This document shows, in pieces, positions 50,086 through 60,574 of a stretch of 64,000 nt of DNA. Position 1 is the first letter of the stretch. Each line of letters begins with the position of its first letter. The stretch covers positions 1,079,501 through 1,143,500 of the forward strand of contig WPIO01000019.1 of the NCBI GenBank assembly GCA_009760855.2, read 5' to 3'. The notes beneath the pieces are model-generated. The model did no database searches and was not told where the DNA came from. It worked only from the letters and a program-made list of their open reading frames with translations. This stretch comes from Cristatella mucedo (taxonomy: Eukaryota > Bryozoa > Phylactolaemata > Cristatellidae). The translations under genes were made by a program, and so were the position numbers.

Positions 50086-50685
50086 GACGGAGGCAGCGAG
50101 CTTCAGGCATTCGGAGCATTCGCGAACTGCAGGCCCGACCACCGAAGCATTTCGATCGAACGGTGCGAACTAGGGCGCCGCGAGGCGACGTGAACCCTGG
50201 CAGCTGGAAGCCTGGCGCGCTCTGTCGCACCGAAAGAGCAAAAGGGGGGGGTTCGGACAGGCTTGTCGGTGGTCAGGCCTGCGAGTCAGGCGACTCGCCA
50301 GTCAGACAGCGGACGCCGAGGTCGATTCGACGCTCGATCTGCGCGCCATTGACCTTGACACTCGCGTCTTCTTCCATTCGGGCGCGGCGAAGCTGGCTGC
50401 CTGCCGGGCAGCCTGCCGTCGGAGCACCACTGAACACACCGCTGCCCTCCGAGCAGCCTTTTGCTGCCCCTTCTGACTGCTTTGAAGCCGACTTCCTCCC
50501 ACGCTCGCGCGCTTCTGCCGCCTCACCTCTAACCGTCCGCCGTCGTGGCGCACGCAAAGCACCGCGGCGAAATACGGTCGCAGAAATAGGGCGCACGTGG
50601 GCCCTAGGGCATAAAGGAAAACTTCTGGCTCGGCCCCTAGTTGGCTTCGCCACCGAGGCTTTGAAAAATCGCTGACAGTATGCAT
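50086..50685. other. GC-rich stretch with chance frames
   Basis: A 206-codon forward frame and two overlapping reverse frames occupy the same bases. None has a domain I recognise. Confidence 0.35.
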
Positions 50686-50806
50686 GTGTATTTATTTATT
50701 TATTGTTTCTATGCCCTTCATTTACGTCACTCTTGCAAAGGAACATTCTGGTTGTCCGACATCAAAGCGCTAGCTACGCGCCGCGCGCGCGAGCCTCGCC
50801 GACGCG

Positions 50807-50843
50807 GCAGCGCATGCCGACACGCAGGGTCGGCATGCGCTGC
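50807..50843. repeat. perfect 15-bp stem, 7-base loop
   Basis: GCAGCGCATGCCGAC pairs exactly with GTCGGCATGCGCTGC around acgcagg. Confidence 0.93.
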
Positions 50844-50884
50844 TGGCGCCGCTGACGTCAAACTAAGTCGCTGAGCGCAGCCAT

Positions 50885-50985
50885 ATAATAATAGCAATAA
50901 TAATAAAAATAATACACTTGATAAAGCGCCTTCAGAGAACTCGATCTCTTTCTAGGCGCTTTACATTTGCTGCAAAGGGAGGCGC
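50885..50985 (-). mobile_element. LINE 3'-tail fragment
   Basis: Reverse-strand (ATT)n-like tail, intact stem-loop (aaagcgcc / ggcgcttt) and tttgctgcaaaggga. Confidence 0.87.
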
Positions 50986-51374
50986 GGGCGGACCGAGCCT
51001 CTACGTGCCCATGATTTCACCGCGCCGGTCCGTCGCTGATCCGTCGCCGGATGCTGAGAGTGTCTGGGCGATTCCACCGACGGATGGGCCACATCGCTAG
51101 CTAGCTGTACCCTCGACTCGCACGCGCGCGCGCGCGTCGCTCGCTAGCTCTATATGAAGACTCGCGCCGTCGCCGGCGCCATTGTGTAGAGAAGCGAGCT
51201 CTCATTTCCGCAGCCGATTCGCGGAGGAACGGAGCTTCGATGGAGCGAGGCGGCGGCGAGCGACAGAATTACGGGACCCGCTGTGCCGAGCGCTATTAAG
51301 AATCCTCGACTCGTTCGGCTGGCTGAGAGGACTTGCGCGGCGCCGCGGAGCTGTGCGCCGCAAGATTCGCCGCG
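50986..51374. promoter_or_regulatory. short CpG-rich stretch with (CG)n run
   Basis: Includes an alternating acgcgcgcgcgcgcg run at 51121-51137 (Z-DNA prone) and overlapping meaningless frames. Confidence 0.35.
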
Positions 51375-51535
51375 CCTGGCTTGACGCAGGAGTGCGATGC
51401 TCGAAGGCCGAGGAACGTCGGCCGAGGTAGCGAGCTCGAGCCTTCGGGTTGCGCCCCGTACGTACGTATGCACGGAGCCTGGATAGACGGATCGAGCTCT
51501 CCCAGGGCGCGCTATAGAAGCGAATTGTGTTTACA
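51375..51535 (+). mobile_element. probable diverged SINE-A copy
   Basis: It has a gtgcgatgctcg remnant of the A-box region, GAGCTCGAGCCTTCGG at the B-box position, and a tail gagcctggatagacggatcgagctctcccagggcgcgctata. Confidence 0.5.
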
Positions 51536-51564
51536 TATTTTTTTTACTTTTAATTCGCGGGCTC

Positions 51565-51829
51565 TGATCGGAACACGCCTATTTAGGACAGCATTTAGTG
51601 GGTCCCTGCGATTCGTCCTTCACGTGCTTATGCGTGCTGACACTGTGCATGCTGCCACTAACCACATTTGCATGCTGACCCTGTGAATGTCACCCCTGAC
51701 CATGTTATTCATTTTGTTTGTTTTTCAAGCATGATTTTACTCACCATTCTATTGCATTTCCCTTTGCAGCAAATGTAAAGCGCCTAGAGAGAGATTGAGT
51801 TCTCTGAGGGCGCTTTATCAAGTATATTA

Positions 51830-51860
<31 letters not shown>

Positions 51861-51862
51861 AG
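51565..51862 (+). mobile_element. L2/CR1-like LINE 3' UTR
   Basis: It starts at the last codons (acagcatttagtgggtccctg, an uninterrupted version of the site used by the hAT element at 53.2 kb), then the full 3' UTR, a perfect stem-loop tail and (ATT)n. A well preserved reference copy. Confidence 0.92.
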
Positions 51863-52059
51863 CTTGCTTTTTCTCCTGTGAACTATGTGCGGAACCTGAG
51901 CGTTCTGTTCAAAATTACTTTCTGTTGATGACCGCATCATTTCTATAGTTTAGCCTGCCAGCTTTCATCTATGTAAACACGCAGCATGCAAATTTGGGCT
52001 CGTCTAGAAAGGGCTAACCCTGCCAAGCTGGTTCCACGCAGTCGTGACATCCCATCTAG

Positions 52060-52478
52060 ACTTCTCTCTAATTAGCTGCTTGCAGGTCCTTCTGTCTGCA
52101 CATTAAGATGCTTACGGTTGGTGCTAAACTCGACGCTTAGGCTTAACCGTCGCTGACTTCGCAATTGCCACATTGAACCACTTCTCGCCGATCTGCACTG
52201 GCTCCCAATCAAGCAGCGCATCAACTTCAAGGTTATGTCACTTTTAGGTCTCTTCATTCTCTAGCTTCAGCCTGTCTAAAATATTCTCGAATCAGGCTGC
52301 GCATAATCCCACCCAGCCTTCTAAATAAAATCATTTAGCAGTCTCTCCAACGCATTTCCAAGCCTTGGGAGACCGCGCCGAGCAGTTAATGCGCTCTCAA
52401 AGCTCGGAACTCGCTATCGACGACACAATACCGCGACATTATTTAAAAAGAAGCTTGACACCTGCTCCTCAAAGCATT
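52060..52478 (+). mobile_element. decayed LINE C-terminal region
   Basis: Frames read CHIEPLLADLHWLPIKQRINF around 52170-52230 and degenerate PKAWN/KKKL blocks later. The 3' UTR and tail are missing. Confidence 0.75.
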
Positions 52479-52559
52479 CGCTTCGCCTGCAGAAGTTTTC
52501 CTTTTCGTGCTCGTGCGAGCTGCAATTGAGCATGTCGTCGCTAGCCAATTGACTAGCAT

Positions 52560-52660
52560 CGTTTCCGGCTCGTGCTGCTGCTGCCACTGCTGCTCCTGCT
52601 CCTGCTTCTCCTGCTGCTACCGCTGCTCCTGTTCCTGCTCTCGCTCCTGGTGCTCATAAA
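52560..52660. repeat. imperfect (CTGCTC/CTGCTG)n
   Basis: ctgctgctgccactgctgctcctgctcctg-type repeat of about 95 bases. Confidence 0.8.
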
Positions 52661-52666
52661 AACTAG

Positions 52667-52812
52667 CTGATTCAGCAGCCTCTTTTATATAGCGACACAA
52701 GAGCCTCTATGGCTATCACCACCGCTTGCAGCGGCGATAAAGAATCGCCCACCGCAGGATTCGAACCCACGACCTCGGGGACGAGGTCGTGGGCTCACCG
52801 CCAGCCCCTCCA
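52667..52812 (-). mobile_element. SINE-B copy with exact B box
   Basis: The reverse strand contains GGGTTCGAATCC, a canonical pol III B box, the body TTATCGCCGCTGCAAGCGGTGG and the 3' end AAAGAGGCTGCTGAATC. Next to the B box an 11-bp perfect stem (CCACGACCTCG/CGAGGTCGTGG, loop GGGA, 52767-52792) replaces the normal anticodon arm. Confidence 0.85.
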
Positions 52813-53138
52813 GCGGCGAGCGTGCCTACCTTTAGGCGCCGCGAGCTGAGATTGGTGTCGGTCGTACGTACCCGCGCGCGGGGCGGGGGGGGGGCCGCTC
52901 CGCGCGCCGCCGCCGTCGCGTCCTCCTTATTATTGCCTCGCTGCACGAGACGCGAGAGAGCGCGCCGGCCGAGGAGCGCCTGGTTCGGGCTGTGAGCACC
53001 TTCGCGAGCGCCAGCTCCTCGCGCGAGACCGTCCACACGCCGCACTCCCAGGCAGCTGTCCCGAGGTAACCGCTAGCCCCGCGCTCGCCCTCCGTTGGCT
53101 CTCCGGTGCGCTCGTAACGGGAGCGGCGGCCGCGTCGG
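52813..53138. other. short GC-rich stretch
   Basis: CpG-rich, with a ggggcgggggggggg run near 52880. No gene. Confidence 0.4.
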
Positions 53139-53668
53139 ATGCGTCACGACATCTCCTGACTTGTCCACATTTAAAAAGAAACTAAAAACGAGTCTATGCT
53201 TCACAGCATTTAGTAAAGCGGTTCTCAACCTGTAGGTCGCCACCCCTTTGGGGGTCGAATGACCCTTTCGCAGGGGTCGCCTAAGACCACCGGAAAACAC
53301 GCATTAATACGAATCAACGCGAAAATAATGTTATGGTTGGGGTCACCACAACATGAGGAACTGTATTAAAGGGTCGCGGCATTAGTAAGGTTGAGAACCA
53401 CTGATTTAGTGGGTCCCTGCGATTCATCCTTTATGTGCTTATGCATGCTGACAGAGTGGATGCTGCCACTAACCATACCTGCATGCTGACCCCGTGCACG
53501 TCACCCCTAACTAATGTTATTCTTGTTGTTTATTGAGCACGCTACCACTAACCATTCGATAGCGCTTCCTTTGCAGCAACTATAAAGTGCCTAGAAAGAG
53601 ATTGATTTCTCCGAGGGCCCTATATCAAATTATTACTATCATTATTATTTTATTATTACCATTATTAC
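53139..53668 (+). mobile_element. L2/CR1-like LINE 3' end, interrupted
   Basis: It runs from the last coding part (cgtcacgacatctcctgacttgtccacatttaaaaag) to the tail and (ATT)n-like end, interrupted by the hAT element after acagcatttagt. The 3' UTR resumes with gggtccctgcgattc. Confidence 0.9.
53216..53403 (+). mobile_element. SPIN-like hAT MITE, 188 bp, with 8-bp target duplication
   Basis: A complete non-autonomous DNA transposon. The terminal inverted repeats are AAGCGGTTCTCAACCT and, on the opposite strand, CAGTGGTTCTCAACCT (14 of 16 identical). Subterminal sequence includes the palindromic gggggtcgaatgaccc and, at the right, tcaccacaacatgaggaactg and gggtcgcggcatta. From memory, these ends are those of the SPIN/URR1 hAT elements (Buster group). 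It is flanked by atttagta (53208-53215) and atttagtg (53404-53411), an 8-bp duplication with one mismatch, TA at the centre as in Buster-type targets. Uninterrupted LINE copies in the window show the empty site atttagtggg. Confidence 0.9.
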
Positions 53669-53679
53669 AGGATCTGACG

Positions 53680-55240
53680 CCGGCGGGCGGGCGAGCAACA
53701 GCGCCAGTGTGGGACGCACTGGCGGCCGCCATTGCGGCATCTGCAATTCGGGTCCAAGAGGATCAACCTTCCCTAGAGAGGATCGATCGCGACGATTCTC
53801 GAAAGCATTTCTCGATTTAGCACGTCGCACGCGGCGGCGGCGGCGGCGGCGGTGGCTCCTTGCAGGCTAGGCGAGCGGAGCTAACTGCCGGCCAAGAGAC
53901 GATTAGTGCGCGCCCGCCCGCCCCGCCCGCCCCGCCCGCCCGCCAGCGGCGGCGAACGCCCGGCTGAGACCTCCTCCTACCGAAAAGCTATCGATTCGAC
54001 GGAGCGGAGCTCCCACCCGCTCGCGCGCAAGCGCTCGCGCGCAAGCGCCGGCGCATAGGCTCGGCAGCGGGCGCGAGGCGAGGCAGCCAAACGGCGCGCC
54101 TGCTGCCACTCGGCCTCTCCGACGTCCCGGCCCGCGGCCAACGAATCCGGCCGTGTCGCTCTCCTCCGTTCGCCAGCTCGCGGCCCAGTCGTCGCGAGTA
54201 GCGCGCCTAGCCTCGCGCCGCTGCGAGCCGATCCTCGCGGGCGCCGAGCGCACGTTGGCAGCGCGCCGCCGCTGCCGCCGCCGCACGCCCGGCTACCTCC
54301 GCGCGCAGCGTCGCGGGGGGGGGGTAGGCGGCCGCAGCGGCGGCCCGCTGAGGAGTGACCGCCTGGAGTGACCGCTCGGTGTGGCAGCTCGGTGTGACAG
54401 CTCGGTGTGACAGCCGGGTCGCGATCGGTGCCTAGGCGCCGGTCGCCTCGTCTCCCGGGCGATTAACCGACGCGGCGACCGGTTCGTCGCGCGATTTACG
54501 GACTCGGCGTAGCGGACGAGGCGGGCGACGACCACCGGACCGGATGCGGTGAGCTGGGCTACAGCGCACCTGCTGCTACTGACCGGCCTGAGAAAGGTCA
54601 AGCAAGGTTCAGACCTTCAACGGATAGTACGGGCCACGCGCGCGCGCACGACGACGCGCTAGCCAGCGAGGCTTGGAGTATACGCCCGCTGCTGTCCTGC
54701 TGCACTCGCGCGCCCGTCTCTCACCGATTACCGGTCGATCTAGACGCGGCGTCGACGCCTGTTTCTTTCGCGCGCTGCGCCCCCTCTCTGCTGCTCTCAC
54801 TCCGTCCGTCTCCTTCACGGACTGGGCCGCCGCCGGCGAGCGCGCGAATCGACCCCATTCGGCCAGCGCTCGCGTGCACCACCGCCTCTTCCCGCGTAGC
54901 CGGTGGGCGCCCGCCCTCGCCCCTCCCCCCGGGTGCCGGCGCAGCTACCGCGAGCGGCGGCAGCCGCGGCGGCGGAAATGGCTGGGGGCGGCGCCGCGTG
55001 CGGTCGGGGTGGCGCGCATCCGCTGTGCAGCGGCGCAGCGGCGGTGCACGCCAGCGGCTGCTGCGCAGCCGCGGCTGCCGCTCGCTTTAGCGGAGGAGCT
55101 GTCGCCGGTGCCGGGTTCAATGCGTCCGTCGAAACCCGCTCAAAGCGGCCACATAAATGCCCGACGCTGCGACAGGTTTTAGCAGCTGAAGTGAATTCGA
55201 GAGAGACGAATGTCAATATTGTCTCGTCCGAGTAGCCTTT
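53680..55240. promoter_or_regulatory. CpG-rich island
   Basis: Very GC/CpG-rich, with GGC runs and short tandem duplications (two 14-bp units near 54021-54050; three ctcggtgtgacag-type units at 54370-54415). Open frames in several phases have no domain I recognise. Confidence 0.5.
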
Positions 55241-55358
55241 TCCTGTGAATCAATATTGATGTCAGTGCCTCTCGCCTTTCAATGCCATAATTATTAATCA
55301 CACAAATAAAAATTAACGACCACTTTATAATAAATATTTGTCGAATCCCTACAGTCTT
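55241..55358. other. AT-rich gap in the CpG block
   Basis: Short AT-rich spacer, nothing recognised. Confidence 0.5.
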
Positions 55359-57380
<2,022 letters not shown>

Positions 57381-57498
57381 ATTGGCGGCTGCCGGGGTAG
57401 GGGGGAGGGGGGTCGCCGAGTGCTTAGCCCATTGACGAGGCGAGCCCGGTGCGCGCGATAGGCCCATATAAACGTCGCCTCCCCGCCAGGGGCCGGCC
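57381..57498 (+). promoter_or_regulatory. candidate core promoter (CCAAT + TATA)
   Basis: An inverted CCAAT box (ATTGGCGG, 57381-57388) lies 79 bases before CATATAAAC (57466-57473), giving a predicted start near 57497, within CpG-rich DNA. It is oriented toward the P450 gene 2.9 kb downstream, and the segment after it ends in a plausible splice donor (ctcag|gtagga at 57648/57649). The link to the P450 gene is inference. Confidence 0.4.
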
Positions 57499-57648
57499 AC
57501 TCGCTAAGGCGGCAGCGGCTGGCTGTCTCGTGACGAGCGAGTCGCGGCAAACCGACCGTGCTGCGCACGCGCGCCGCCCGGCGTCCCGACGATCGCGAGC
57601 GCCTATCGAGCGAGCGAAACTCCGGCGGCTGGCCGCGGCGAGTCTCAG
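57497..57648 (+). other. candidate 5' non-coding exon
   Basis: Bounded by the predicted start of the TATA promoter and the donor gtagga at 57649. It could join an acceptor at 60226 (gtttgtcgcctgcag), whose exon holds the P450 start codon. Confidence 0.25.
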
Positions 57649-60226
57649 GTAGGACGGGCGCCGTTCGACGCGGGCCGCGGTCCCTGCGCCGGACGCTGGA
57701 GGGAGGAGGAGGGGTCGTCGCGGGGTCGTCGCGCTCGCAAGCACCTGCCCGTTCGCACGCCGGCGGCCGCATGGCCGCAGCCGCCGCCGCCGCATCCGTC
57801 GGCATTGTAGGGGGGGCGCCCCCCCCCCCGGTCTCGCTCGCAGCGACCGACCGCGCGTGCGGTTGCCCGGGTCGTTTCAGTCTATCGAGCGGGCGTTGCG
57901 AGCGCGAGGCGTGTCGTGCGGCCGCGCCTCGTGGCGGACGCGAGCTGGCGCGCCGGCGGTATCGTTGCCGCCGGCGCAGCATCGCTCGCGTTCGCCCCTG
58001 CGCCGGCCGCCCCGTCTGGCGGCCGGCGGTCTCGCTATTAGTTAGACGTGTGGCGGCTGCACTCGTCGGGGGCGCGCTGCAACGCTGCTGCCCCCTACCC
58101 AGCGCCAGATCGGCCAGTCAGCCGGCGTTCGCACGCTGACGTTCGGCTATGTAAGCGGACGCCACCGGACGCGGATGCCAGTAGCTCGCTCCTTTGACCT
58201 GTTAGCTTACCGGGCGGGGGGGAGGAGGGGGCGCGGTCAGCTCGCCGGCTTCGGTCCGTCGGCGGCCGCCACCGCCGGCTGCCGGTTAATGATCTCTCGT
58301 CCGCTTGCGCTCGCGACTTCTTTTCCCTATCGATGTGTTCGCGGCGCGTGCACGGCTCGCGATCACCGCCCGGACGCCCCGGGGTGAGATTGGCGGCAGT
58401 CTTTCTCCTGAGCGCGGCAGTACGCGGCCCATTCGCGCGGGCGCGCGCGGTTCGTTTGCATAGCGCCCGCCTCGCAGCGGCTTAGTGCCGGTGCAGGCAG
58501 GCGTGGCCCGCTGCACGCCGTTCGTGGGTCATTAAAGCACACTCGAGCCTCGCACGCGCGCACCGAGCGCGGAAGGCCGGCGCGCCTCGAGCGGCCGGCG
58601 AGAGAGAGAGAGCCTCGGCTCCAAACTTGGCGCCTCCGCCAAGCCGGCGGCAGAGGCAGGACGCGGCGGCGGCGTGTGCTTAGGGGCGCCGAAAGCCCGA
58701 GCTCCAGTCTGGCGCTCGCGCCGCGGCGGCGGCGGGACTTCCTCCTCCTCTATTCCCACCGGGCGCAGCGGCCGCGAGCCGTAAGACGCGCTCCAGCGCG
58801 AGCTTTCGCTGGAGCTGGAGTCGACTCGACGGCCATCCGCTCAGCGGAGGCTCCGCCGAGCGGACGCAGAGCGGACTGTCGCGCCGGCTGCAAGTCAGTG
58901 CTACTTTTTGGAACATACCCAGGCACCCATGAATAGGTGTGCGCCGCGTTCGCTGCCGCTGCCTGCGCGACCCTTTGTGCGCCTCGCGCGAGCCGTGTTT
59001 GCTGATAGTGCGTCGCAAGCCGGGTAATTCAAAAGCGAGGTTCCTTGTTACAATCAGTTTGGGAGGTTATAGAATCGGCTTTTCCGTCAGTGCAAATTTA
59101 AAGAGGTCCTCGATGCCCGGCTCATTGGCGTCAGCTGTCCCGCGGCAGCTGAGCGACGTTCAATAATTGCAGGCCGCTCCCGAGCGCCCGCAGCCTCCGC
59201 CGCCGCCGCCGCCGCCCGCCCGGCTGCCTTCGACGTGCGCTCGGCGGCGGCGGCTCCCGCGCGCGCGGCGCTGGGTCGCGCTCGCGATGCGCCTGGGCGA
59301 CAGGCGGCCGAGCGAGACCTCTGGCGGAGGGCGATCCGCGCGCATCGTTTGTGCGTCCGGCGCACCAGGCACCATCGCACCGCCCGCCCGCCCGCCCCAC
59401 GCACCCTGCGGCCGCCCGGGCGAGCAGTCGGGTACGCGGCGCTTTCGACGGCTGCTGCTGGGGAATCGGGTGGCATTCGCGCGCCGTCCGGGACGGCCGC
59501 TGGAGAGTGGCCGCTCGGTGCGCGTGACCCCCGGTAAGCGGCTGCTGCTACGCCGCCGCCGGGCGCGAGCGAGCGGAGTGAAGCGGTCATCTTCGATTGA
59601 GAGACTAACTAAATTAATTCGGATGCGGTGTGAGACTGCCACCACGAGCCACGGAACCGGAACGCGCGCGGGCGGCGCAGGACGAGGCTCCTACGCCGCC
59701 TGCGCGGCGATCGAGTTAGAGCTGCCGCCGCAGTCGTCGCAGAGGGGTGGACGGGCTGCCGCTGCTGTAGCGATAGCGGCTATTCATTCAGTCGACGGCG
59801 CCGACGTCTGCCCGCGCCGGCCTGTCGGGTCCGTCTCGCTTCGAAGGCCACAGCCGCCGCCACCGCCTCCGAGCTCTCGGCCCGCCCCCCTGGTCGACCG
59901 GCAACCCGGTACGTGGCGCCGGCAGCTCAACCTCCTCCAGCCCAAAATCCCCCCACCACCCCGTCCTCGGTGCTGGTGGGGGGAGGGAAGGGAAGCAAGC
60001 GGAGACCGTATCGCCGCGGCCTCGTTCGCGGCGCCCCGGGTGGTCGCAATTTAGCAGTCTCGAGGCCGACCGAGCGGGGCGAGCCAGTCAGTCCCACTAG
60101 ACGACGGCTCTGCCTTTCACGGTGCGCTGCTCCCGACTAGCCCGCCCCCTGGTCCGGCGGGCGGTTGCCCGCCACCGCTGCCGATGCTATCTGCCTGCCA
60201 GACGTCTGAGCGTTTGTCGCCTGCAG
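57649..60226. other. CpG-rich DNA upstream of the P450 gene
   Basis: GC/CpG-rich throughout. A 295-codon forward frame (59167-60054) is Arg/Pro/Ala-rich with no domain I recognise. It probably represents promoter or first-intron DNA. An imperfect 14-bp inverted repeat (one mismatch) lies at 58836-58864. Confidence 0.4.
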
Positions 60227-60398
60227 ATTGGAAGAAGAAGAACCCCGGCGCGAGTGCGCTAGACGGACGTCTGCTTGTCGGCCGCAGTGCAGCCCTCTCG
60301 GTCCAGCGGCACGCGGCGCTGTATCGGCGGCGGCCTTCTGGAGTCGCAGATCGACGACGTCGACGCAGGATCGGGCGCCGCTGCCTTCCGTAGCGGCC

Positions 60399-60460
60399 AT
60401 GTACCTGACTACGGTCGTTCTCGTGTCGGCTGCGATTGCCCTGCTTGCCTATCTGATCGG
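60399..60460 (+). CDS. P450 exon 1 (start and membrane anchor)
   Basis: It encodes 20 full codons plus two bases and ends at GG|gtaaga. The hydrophobic run TTVVLVSAAIALLAYLI is the N-terminal ER anchor. In the genomic reading the frame stops at 60462 inside the intron, confirming that splicing is required. The 5' part of this exon may start at 60227 (acceptor ctgcag). Confidence 0.85.
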
Positions 60461-60536
60461 GTAAGAGAGGCCGCCGCCGCCGCTGCTGCAGCAGCCGCCG
60501 CTGCCGCCGGAGCGACGGCCGCCGCAGGCCGGCGCC

Positions 60537-60574
<38 letters not shown>

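Noticed and set aside
52740-52800. Possible functional tRNA gene (exact B box)
   Set aside because: No cloverleaf can be formed; the sequence aligns with five other SINE-B copies and continues into the SINE body.
59167-60054. 295-codon frame just upstream of the P450 gene
   Set aside because: Low-complexity, GC-driven frame without a domain; more likely promoter or first intron.
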